From NCBI RefSeq assembly GCF_000743525.1, contig NZ_JQGK01000013.1:1-64000 (forward strand): a stretch of DNA of 64,000 nt, read 5' to 3'. Position 1 is the first letter of the stretch. Each line of letters opens with the position of its first letter. Below the pieces are notes generated by a model. It made no database searches, was not told the DNA's origin, and saw only the letters and a program-made list of their open reading frames with translations. This document shows positions 35,307 through 43,045 of the stretch, piece after piece. The DNA comes from Sulfurospirillum sp. SCADC (GTDB lineage Bacteria > Campylobacterota > Campylobacteria > Campylobacterales > Sulfurospirillaceae). A program made the position numbers and the translations under genes.

Positions 35307-36890
35307 ATGATTAACAACGAAATTTTTTATCTTTTTGCCATCATCTCCGTTGGCTACATCTTAGGCAATATTAAAATCAGAGGCTTCTCGCTTGATGTGA
35401 CAGCAATGCTAATTGTAGCGCTCATTGCAGGGCATTATGGTATGGTTATTTCAGACGCATTTCAATACTTTGGCTTGGCGATTTTTATCTACGCTGTGGG
35501 GCTGCAATCGGGTCCTGGTTTCTTTGACACGATTAAAAACGAAGGGCTTAAACTCAACCTCATTGCAACAGCGCTTTTACTTCTTCTTTTTGCGATTATT
35601 TTTGGATTTGGCTACTTTTACGATCTTCCTAAAACCATCATCGAAGGTATCTTTACAGGAGCACTGACCTCTGTTCCAGCCCTCGCAGCAGCCCTTGAGA
35701 TCAAACACACGCCCACCACTTCGGTCATCTTTGGTTTGGTGTATCCTTTTGGCATTGTGGCAACGGTCTTGTTAATTCGTATGCTTCCAGTGCTGTTTCG
35801 TGTGGACATTGACAAAGAGGTCGAAGCGTATGAAGCAGCACAAAAAACCCGTTTTCCAGATATTTTGACCCACAATTTTCGTATCACCAATGAAAATTTT
35901 AGAAACACCGAGATCAAAAAATCAAAAATCGAGAGCATGACTTCTACGGTTATTGAGCGTATGACGTTGGATGGCAAACTTGATCAAACAAGTGATGATG
36001 CTTCGCTTAGTTTTGGCGATGTTATCAGGGTCGCAGGAACCGAAGAACAACTGGCAAACTTGAGCATTATTTTAGGGGAGAGGATTGGTGAAGAGCATGA
36101 GTTTCAAGACAATATGTCCGTTTTTAGACTTCTAACCACCAACAAAGAGATCGTCGGTAAAAAAATCGGCATGATCAAAGAGCTCAAATCCCTTCGTGCT
36201 ATCATCACCAAAGTCAGACGTGCGGGTATTGATATTCCTGCGTATCCTGATTTGACGTTACGCCTTGGTGATAAACTCTACGTGGTTGCGCCCGATACTT
36301 ATACCGAAAAAGTAACCAAACTGATCGGTAATGATCTTTTAAAATACCCTGCTGCGGACTTTTTGCCTATCTCGCTCGGTGTTGTTTTTGGCATTTTACT
36401 TGGAAGTATTCCGCTTTATATCCCAGGCGTTGGTGACATCAAACTCAGTTTTGTGGGTGGCATCTTGATTACCGCGCTTATTTTGGGGCGACTTGGACGC
36501 GTAGGCCCTATTGTCTGGAACCTTTCACCACACTCAACGACACTGTTAAAAACCCTTGGTCAGCTCATTTTTATCGCCACGCTTGGTACCAACGCAGGCA
36601 AATACCTTGTCGAATCACTCGAAAACAATGGGATCTTACCGATCGTCATCGCCCTTGGTGCGTTACTGCTTTCCATGAGCCTGATCGCCTTTACATGTAA
36701 AACCATTTTGAAGATGAACTTTATCGATGTTTTGGGCGTTATCTCTGGTGCGATGACATCAACGCCATCTCTAACGATGGCAAACAATATGACCAAAACC
36801 GACTACCCCTCCATCGCGTATGCCGCTGTTTACCCACTGGGGTTGGTGCTTGTGATCGTCCTTGCGCAACTGGGTATGAAGATGATGTAA
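35307..36890 (+). CDS. AspT/YidE-type transporter with RCK_C domains
   Basis: The 527-residue protein has two membrane blocks of five to six helices (about 1-170 and 350-527), each of AAE-transporter type, around two cytoplasmic TrkA_C/RCK_C domains (about 190-345). This is the layout of aspartate:alanine exchanger-like transporters. The substrate is probably a dicarboxylate or amino acid; export of C4-dicarboxylates would fit the metabolism in this window but is inference. A TTACATGTAA lies at 36691-36700. Confidence 0.87.
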   Translation: MINNEIFYLFAIISVGYILGNIKIRGFSLDVTAMLIVALIAGHYGMVISDAFQYFGLAIFIYAVGLQSGPGFFDTIKNEGLKLNLIATALLLLLFAIIFGFGYFYDLPKTIIEGIFTGALTSVPALAAALEIKHTPTTSVIFGLVYPFGIVATVLLIRMLPVLFRVDIDKEVEAYEAAQKTRFPDILTHNFRITNENFRNTEIKKSKIESMTSTVIERMTLDGKLDQTSDDASLSFGDVIRVAGTEEQLANLSIILGERIGEEHEFQDNMSVFRLLTTNKEIVGKKIGMIKELKSLRAIITKVRRAGIDIPAYPDLTLRLGDKLYVVAPDTYTEKVTKLIGNDLLKYPAADFLPISLGVVFGILLGSIPLYIPGVGDIKLSFVGGILITALILGRLGRVGPIVWNLSPHSTTLLKTLGQLIFIATLGTNAGKYLVESLENNGILPIVIALGALLLSMSLIAFTCKTILKMNFIDVLGVISGAMTSTPSLTMANNMTKTDYPSIAYAAVYPLGLVLVIVLAQLGMKMM

Positions 36891-36891
36891 G

Positions 36892-37368
36892 ATGCAGATG
36901 AATATCCTGACGCACAACCATTGGCTCAACCATTATGTTTTAAACAAGGAGTTTAGCCTGCTTGCTGGGATTTCATCCAATGCGTATCGTTACTGGAAAA
37001 GCGTGGAGGCGGCTAAATTTGATGATGCACGCGTTGTTTTTTTGCGCAAAGAGAGCATCCTTCCAAAATACAAAGAAATTGTCAAACAGTGCACAAATCT
37101 CACGGGTATGGTACAGTCTCAAGCCTTTTGCAAATACACAGGACTCGCCCCTTCTCATCTCATAGAACACAACAACTCCTGCATCTACAAAGCTCTAGAG
37201 ATCATCGATGTCTGCGACGTCAAACTGGTCAATCTCCAAAAATTTTACGATGATTTGGGGCTAAGCTACAACTACCACATCTACATCGAAAAGTGCAAAT
37301 ATTTCGGTCCTTCGCCTTTTGAGAAAAAAATCAATCTCTCCAATGGCATTTGTGTGGGGTATTATTAA
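36892..37368 (+). CDS. Hypothetical protein
   Basis: The 158-residue protein (MQMNILTHNHWLNHYVLNKE...) has no signal or membrane helix. Residues about 20-50 (FSLLAGISSNAYRYWKSVEA) resemble a helix-turn-helix of MerR or excisionase type, and KYTGLAPSHLIEH is a possible second helical unit. It starts one base after the transporter's stop codon and is probably co-transcribed. I do not recognise the family. Confidence 0.65.
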   Translation: MQMNILTHNHWLNHYVLNKEFSLLAGISSNAYRYWKSVEAAKFDDARVVFLRKESILPKYKEIVKQCTNLTGMVQSQAFCKYTGLAPSHLIEHNNSCIYKALEIIDVCDVKLVNLQKFYDDLGLSYNYHIYIEKCKYFGPSPFEKKINLSNGICVGYY

Positions 37369-37431
37369 CATGCAACGCAAAAATCACGCTTCTTCGTTAT
37401 AATTTTCGTCATATACCTTAAAGGAGAGACA

Positions 37432-38508
37432 ATGTTTGGCAGTAAGCGCATTTCAGAACTAGAGAGTGAAAATCAAACACTCAGAGACGAACTTCAAAAA
37501 ATCAAAGCATCTCATGAGCAACTCCAAAATGTCAATCAACATATGGAACAAGCAGCAAAAGAAAATTCCAAAGACCAAACCAAAGAGGAGCTTCTGACGA
37601 TTCTTCTTGCCAGTTACGAAGATGGAATGAATTTTTTGCAAAATACCGTCGAAGAGAGCCTAACCATGCTCAACGAGATCAATACACTCAATGATGCGTC
37701 CTTGCAAGAGGGGCAAAATGTTGAAACTCAAACGAAAGAGATCTCTGCATCGCTCGAAAAAGTTCAAGAATTGACTCAAAAATTTACCCACGATGTCGAA
37801 AACCTCTCTAGCAGTGTTTCCGCCATCAGCGACATCATCAATCTCATTAAAGATATTTCCGATCAAACCAATCTTCTAGCACTCAATGCTGCCATTGAAG
37901 CAGCGCGCGCAGGAGAACATGGACGTGGTTTTGCGGTGGTAGCGGATGAGGTGCGAAAACTGGCGGAACGTACCCAAAAAGCCACACTCGAAGTTGAGTC
38001 CAACATCAGCATTTTGAAACAAAACACCAACTCGATGGCAGATACCAGCGAGACATTCCAAAATGAATCTAAAGCTTCAATGAAAATATTGGACGATTTT
38101 TATGCCCATATTAACACGATGCTGAAAAATTCGCTCAGCATTACCAACAAATGCGACAACGTCACCAATGAAATCTCCGTCAGCAATGGTAAAATTGACC
38201 ACATTATGCTCAAACTCAAAGGCTACAATGCAGCCCTCGGTCGCAAAAATGTCGACATTCTAGGGCACACTGCATGTCGTTTTGGAAAATGGTTCTCAGG
38301 CATTAGCCAAAGACTCAGCCAAACGATTGTCAACGAAGTGAGTGATCATCACGTGAAAGTGCATGAAGGACTCAAAAAAGCCGTTGATATTTTTAGCAAC
38401 AATAGCAATTTAAACGAAGGCGTAGCAACCTTCCGTGCGGTTGAAAATGCAAGTAAAGTCGGCTTTGAAAAGCTCATCGAAGCATTTAAAGCGATTCGCA
38501 AATCGTAA
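37432..38508 (+). CDS. Soluble methyl-accepting chemotaxis protein with CZB zinc domain
   Basis: The 358-residue protein has no membrane segment. An N-terminal coiled coil (about 5-60) is followed by a short signalling hairpin domain with [20 protein letters not shown], the MCP tip. A C-terminal CZB domain follows, with [12 protein letters not shown] (His and Cys of the zinc site) and later DHHVKVHEG (two His). CZB domains sense zinc or hypochlorite and couple to CheA through the receptor. Receptors of this kind without membrane anchor are common in Campylobacterota. The start follows AAAGGAGAGACA. Confidence 0.92.
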   Translation: MFGSKRISELESENQTLRDELQKIKASHEQLQNVNQHMEQAAKENSKDQTKEELLTILLASYEDGMNFLQNTVEESLTMLNEINTLNDASLQEGQNVETQTKEISASLEKVQELTQKFTHDVENLSSSVSAISDIINLIKDISDQTNLLALNAAIEAARAGEHGRGFAVVADEVRKLAERTQKATLEVESNISILKQNTNSMADTSETFQNESKASMKILDDFYAHINTMLKNSLSITNKCDNVTNEISVSNGKIDHIMLKLKGYNAALGRKNVDILGHTACRFGKWFSGISQRLSQTIVNEVSDHHVKVHEGLKKAVDIFSNNSNLNEGVATFRAVENASKVGFEKLIEAFKAIRKS

Positions 38509-38515
38509 AAAAAGA

Positions 38516-38547
38516 GATTAATAGCGTTACATGTAACGCTATTAATC
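38516..38547. repeat. 32-bp perfect palindrome centred on TTACATGTAA
   Basis: Positions 38516-38531 and 38532-38547 are exact complements with no loop; the centre is AGCGTTACATGTAACGCT. It lies 8 bp after the chemoreceptor stop and before tRNA-Ser. A 22-bp version of the same sequence lies at 30368-30389. Confidence 0.85.
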
Positions 38548-38591
38548 CTCAAATAAGCACAAAATCGTTATACTTCCACTCTTCCGATCAT

Positions 38592-38679
38592 AGAGAGGTG
38601 TCCGAGCGGTTGAAGGAGCACGCCTGGAACGCGTGTGTGGGGCAACTCACCGAGGGTTCGAATCCCTTCCTCTCTGCCA
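38592..38679 (+). tRNA. serT: tRNA-Ser (anticodon GGA)
   Basis: The 88-nt gene has a 7-bp acceptor stem (AGAGAGG with CCTCTCT), anticodon arm CACGC CTGGAAC GCGTG giving anticodon GGA, the long variable arm of tRNA-Ser, T-arm GAGGG TTCGAAT CCCTT, discriminator G and an encoded CCA. It reads UCC/UCU codons. A type I restriction locus begins 35 bp after it; no copy of the tRNA 3' end was found at the far side of that locus. The gene symbol is a guess by convention. Confidence 0.95.
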
Positions 38680-38713
38680 TAATTTCTCAAAACTCCTTAA
38701 TGTACCTTTCATT

Positions 38714-41700
38714 TTATAACTCATACCCACCTTTGATAATAAACTCTTTGAGAAAATTATAGATTTTTTTATTGATATCTTTAGGGGCTATCACACTCCC
38801 TTCTGTTTTTTCAAAATAGGCTTTTGCTTTTGTCTTATCCACACTATTTTGCAAACTATCCATACGTCCGTATTCATTGATATTGGCTTCTGTAATCTTA
38901 GTATTTAACATTTCTTGGAGTTTTAGTTTATCTAAGCCAAAGAGCTCAACGACTTTTTGAATTTGTGCATTTTTAGCGCTTGCTGTATATTGTGTGATGT
39001 AGTCTTTAAAGGATTTATTTGAATCTGCATTGATGTTAATATCGCCATTTTGAACATCATGCAAAAAGATATTGGCATACTTTTGCTCTTCTTGACTCAG
39101 CGATGCAAACGATTTATGCAGTTCATTGAGTGTTTTTTCAACGTCTATAGCATCACCGTTATGAAGGGTTTTAAGGTACTTTTCAAACCGTGAGTTCATA
39201 AAGTCGGTGTCTATCTTAGCCGTATCTATTTCGGTGATGTACCCTTCAATCTCAAAAGGCACTTCATCCTTTCCACCGTCTCCGCCGCCACTTCCACTGC
39301 TTGAAAGCTCTTTATAGCGTTGTACTAAAGCCAGATATTCCTGCTCATCCAAATTGAGCTTCACACGAGCACTCTCTTCAAAGGTGTACTCAAGCTTCTC
39401 CCATGTAAAGCCTTGAATTTTAGAAGCTTCAAGCGTGTTGTTAAACTGTTTAAAGAGTTTTACAAAGCTCCCTCTCTCACTAAGGTCATCGGGAAGTTTC
39501 TCAAAGTTCAAAATGCCTGCATTCTTAAAAAGCTCAGAAATCTCATCAAAAAGGGCATTGAGCTTTTTAAGATTGCCTTCTAGCTTATCGGCAAAAAGCT
39601 CAAACGGTCTATCGCCTGAGTACAACTTAATCGCTTTGTTAATATTTTCTTCCATCGTATGAGGTTTACGATAGTAACGAATCGTACCAAACGGCTTATC
39701 CATGCCAAAAAGCCTGTTGGTGCGTGAAAACGCTTGTATGATATTTTCATACTCTAACACTTTATCCAGATACAACGTATTGATCCACTTAGAGTCAAAC
39801 CCTGTGAGCATCTGATTGACCACGATGAGCAAATCTATCTGCTTGTGCGGTGTTTTTACTAGGGCGTTGTAGGGTTTTTTGTGGGCAAGCCTTAAAGCGA
39901 TGTCTTTTTTAAATTTAGCAAACGTTTTCAATGAAAAATCTTGCCCATAGCGTGCGTTATAATCTTCGATGATTTCAACCAAACCCTCTTCTTTAAGCAC
40001 AAAACCTTCTTCATTGTCGATAGTCGGGTCAAACAAAACCGTGATTTTTAGATCAAGCCCTGCTTTTTGGGTTTTATCTTTCAAAAGCCGATAGTAATCT
40101 ATCGCCTCAGGGATGCTGCTCGTGGCAAAAAGAGCGTGAAATTTAGCGTTTTGACTCAGCGTTATCCAGTTTTCAACGATGTCTTTTACGACTTCATTTT
40201 GATGCTCACTTGCTCCGTATTGGGACATAGGCACAAAATCCTCCACCCCTTTGATGTACACTCCTGCACTATCAGTATACCCTGCCATCTTCATCTCATT
40301 CATAAATTTAAGATAGATTTTTTTCTTTTTGGGCTCACTGAGTGCGTCTATCTCATCATCGGCTTTGGCTTCTTGTAACGCTACTGCTCTTCTTAAATCT
40401 CTGTCTTTGTAGGTTGGCATCTTATACGGGTCAAACCCTAGGACATTTTTATCGATCAGTCCATCGGCGATGCTGTAACGATGCAGTTCATCACCAAAGA
40501 CGGTTGCGGTGGTGTTCTTTTTCTTTTGGTTTTCATCGTGTATGGGCGTGCCTGTGAAACCAAAAAAGAGTGCATTGGGAAACGTACTTTTGATGATGAT
40601 GAGCATATCGCCAAAGGTAGAGCGGTGGCACTCATCGACGATGAAGACGATTCGTTTTTGACGCATCTTTGCGATGTCTTTTGCTTTTAGTCCCTCATCT
40701 TCGCTGTTGATGTTGCTCATTTTTTGGATGGAAGTGACGATGAGCGTATCGGCGGGTTTATCGCTTTTGAGTTTGGTGACAAGCACACGTGTGTTTTCGG
40801 TGGCTTGCACATCTTCGTTCGGGTCGGCAAACGCTCTATACTCTTCGAGCGACTGTGTTCCTAGCTCGATTCTGTCCATCAAAAAGATGACTTTATCGGC
40901 ATCTTTTGAGTTGGCGATGAGTTGGGCGGACTTGAAGCTTGTGAGGGTTTTGCCTGAGCCTGTGGTGTGCCAGATGTAACCGCCACGCGATTTTTCACTC
41001 TTCCAGTCATTTTTGGAAACCGTGTCGCTTATTTTATTGGCGGCATAGTATTGGTAACTGCGCATGACTTTGAGCACACCATCGCCATCATCGGCTACGG
41101 TGTAAAAACCGATAAGCTGATGCGCCATAGGGATCGATAAAAGCCCTTTCATGGAGACGATCTCTTTCCAATGGTCAATATGCACATTGTTAAAATCCGC
41201 CCAATGAAAATAGTAGTCTTTGTTAAACGCTCCATCGCCCCCAGGGTTTGCAAAGTAGACGCACTCCTCAGGCTGCATCGCTACAAAAACCTGAATCAAG
41301 GAAAATATCCCCGTAAAAACGCCCTCATAGGCGTACTTTTCGATTTGTGTGTATGCCGCAGAGACGGGCACACCGCTTTTTTTAAGCTCGATGTGGATGA
41401 GTGGCATCCCATTGATAAGCAGCATCACATCGCCACGGCGGTCATTGAGGATTTTGGACGTGGTTTTAAAGAGGGGTTGTTGCACGATCTGGTAGCGGCT
41501 TTGCCCTGCGGCTATCTCTTGCCTGTCATAAATCTTGAGGCTGACCTCTTTTCCCAAATGCAGCGCATCGTTTGGGTTGTCTCTGATGATAGAGATGGTC
41601 TTACCGTTGATAAAACCGTTGAGTTTAAGCGGTGTTTTAAGCTCGATGATTTTCTCGATGATCTGTTGCATCTCGCTTGAAGTAAGGGGTACTTCATTGA

Positions 41701-41857
41701 GACGGTCGATGCCTTTGTTGTTGGCAAAAAGGATGTCCGCCCAGTTTTGAAGCAGAGCCTCTTCGGTGGGGTTTTTGAGTACCGTCTCTTCCCACCCTTT
41801 TTGCGTGAGCTCTTCTATGAGTGCTTTTTCAAATGCCGCTTCGCTTTCAAATGCCAT
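38714..41857 (-). CDS. hsdR: Type I restriction enzyme, restriction/translocase subunit
   Basis: The 1047-residue protein has an N-terminal PD-(D/E)xK nuclease (about 145-170, DVMLLINGMPLIHIELKK). The SF2 motor follows: Walker A in TTGSGKTLTSF (about 305), motif II DECHRST (about 410), TGTP and QAFSRTNR (motif VI). It cuts DNA after ATP-driven translocation when HsdM and HsdS detect unmodified sites. All motifs look intact. It is the last gene of the hsdM-hsdS-hsdR operon on the minus strand. A glycine-serine run (SSSGSGGGDGG) links the C-terminal helical domain. Confidence 0.94.
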   Translation of the reverse strand: MAFESEAAFEKALIEELTQKGWEETVLKNPTEEALLQNWADILFANNKGIDRLNEVPLTSSEMQQIIEKIIELKTPLKLNGFINGKTISIIRDNPNDALHLGKEVSLKIYDRQEIAAGQSRYQIVQQPLFKTTSKILNDRRGDVMLLINGMPLIHIELKKSGVPVSAAYTQIEKYAYEGVFTGIFSLIQVFVAMQPEECVYFANPGGDGAFNKDYYFHWADFNNVHIDHWKEIVSMKGLLSIPMAHQLIGFYTVADDGDGVLKVMRSYQYYAANKISDTVSKNDWKSEKSRGGYIWHTTGSGKTLTSFKSAQLIANSKDADKVIFLMDRIELGTQSLEEYRAFADPNEDVQATENTRVLVTKLKSDKPADTLIVTSIQKMSNINSEDEGLKAKDIAKMRQKRIVFIVDECHRSTFGDMLIIIKSTFPNALFFGFTGTPIHDENQKKKNTTATVFGDELHRYSIADGLIDKNVLGFDPYKMPTYKDRDLRRAVALQEAKADDEIDALSEPKKKKIYLKFMNEMKMAGYTDSAGVYIKGVEDFVPMSQYGASEHQNEVVKDIVENWITLSQNAKFHALFATSSIPEAIDYYRLLKDKTQKAGLDLKITVLFDPTIDNEEGFVLKEEGLVEIIEDYNARYGQDFSLKTFAKFKKDIALRLAHKKPYNALVKTPHKQIDLLIVVNQMLTGFDSKWINTLYLDKVLEYENIIQAFSRTNRLFGMDKPFGTIRYYRKPHTMEENINKAIKLYSGDRPFELFADKLEGNLKKLNALFDEISELFKNAGILNFEKLPDDLSERGSFVKLFKQFNNTLEASKIQGFTWEKLEYTFEESARVKLNLDEQEYLALVQRYKELSSSGSGGGDGGKDEVPFEIEGYITEIDTAKIDTDFMNSRFEKYLKTLHNGDAIDVEKTLNELHKSFASLSQEEQKYANIFLHDVQNGDININADSNKSFKDYITQYTASAKNAQIQKVVELFGLDKLKLQEMLNTKITEANINEYGRMDSLQNSVDKTKAKAYFEKTEGSVIAPKDINKKIYNFLKEFIIKGGYEL

Positions 41858-41866
41858 CGTTTCCCT

Positions 41867-43045
41867 TTATACAAACATCTTTGCCAATAAGGCTTTTTTC
41901 ATGGTTTTAAGCTTTTCAAGCTCTTGTTGGTGAAGGTCTATCAGTGTGTCGAGTTTTTGGAAGTAGTTGCCGATTTTGGTTTGTTCGTTTATATCAGATG
42001 GAATTTTTATATTTAAGTCCATCATGATATTTGCATTCAACTTTGCACGACCGCCACCCACTAAAAATGGTTCTATATTAATTTTAGATAGTGCAAATTT
42101 TAAAAAAACATTATCTGCAATATCCATTTTCGCTTGAAGTACATGCGCATGGTTATTAACCCAAATTTTACCATTAACATATTGCACAGGGTAATTTTTT
42201 AAATCATTTGCTCCATCTTCTGCAATAAGAATAAATTCACCATCATGGGTATGTCCTTTTACATAATCTTGTATTCCATTTGCTCCATAATATGGCGTGT
42301 TTCCAGCTATCCTATTCACGGCTGATATGGGTACTCTCAAATTATCATACCTATTCACTATTTCATCTAATATTTTTTTTTCCCACTCGCCACTAAAGCC
42401 TTTAAAGCGAAGTTTTGGGGTATATTCTCCCTCTTGGGGGAAGAGTTGAGAGAGCATCGCTGTTTTAAACTGCTTGAGCTTTTGGTACTTTTTCTCTTTT
42501 TGTTCAATCAGCACATCTAAACGCTGAAAATACTCCCCAATTTTGGTTTGCTCTTCAATATTTGGAATTATGATATTCATATTAGAAAGTTGTTTTCCTG
42601 ATATTTCTAAAAATGTTGAGCCTGACGAATATTTTAGTGCATATTTTTTTATTAAAAAACCTGCTGAATATATAAAGTATGTATCATATCTATCTCTTAA
42701 AATTAAAGATTGAAAGCCTTGATTTGTAGCTCCATCTTTACTTAAAATTGCCATATTTCCAATACCTGCACGACTTGTAAATAATATGGTTTTACCAGAG
42801 GGAAGAATTTTTGCTGAGCTTTTCTCTAATCCTAATTGTGTTATTTTTTTAACACTACCATTTGCATAAACTTGATTTCCAATTTCTGTTGGTGAGTACC
42901 AATCAATATTTCCACCCCAATATTCTGCAATACTTGTGCTTGGAGTTCCGCCTCCTATGATATCTGCAATATCACCCAACTGCTTTTTTTTCCACTCTCC
43001 ACTAAACCCCTTAAAACGAATGTGTGGTGTTTTACTTTGAGGCAT
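41867..43045 (-). CDS. hsdS: Type I restriction enzyme, specificity subunit
   Basis: The 392-residue protein has two target-recognition domains (about 15-150 and 220-350), each followed by a coiled-coil spacer (LIEQKEKKYQKLKQFK and LIDLHQQELEKLKTMK). Each half opens with almost the same stretch, RFKGFSGEW. The recognition domains are strongly AT-rich compared with hsdM and hsdR, which suggests exchange of these parts. The start overlaps hsdM by 14 bp. The target sequence cannot be predicted by eye. Confidence 0.92.
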   Translation of the reverse strand: MPQSKTPHIRFKGFSGEWKKKQLGDIADIIGGGTPSTSIAEYWGGNIDWYSPTEIGNQVYANGSVKKITQLGLEKSSAKILPSGKTILFTSRAGIGNMAILSKDGATNQGFQSLILRDRYDTYFIYSAGFLIKKYALKYSSGSTFLEISGKQLSNMNIIIPNIEEQTKIGEYFQRLDVLIEQKEKKYQKLKQFKTAMLSQLFPQEGEYTPKLRFKGFSGEWEKKILDEIVNRYDNLRVPISAVNRIAGNTPYYGANGIQDYVKGHTHDGEFILIAEDGANDLKNYPVQYVNGKIWVNNHAHVLQAKMDIADNVFLKFALSKINIEPFLVGGGRAKLNANIMMDLNIKIPSDINEQTKIGNYFQKLDTLIDLHQQELEKLKTMKKALLAKMFV

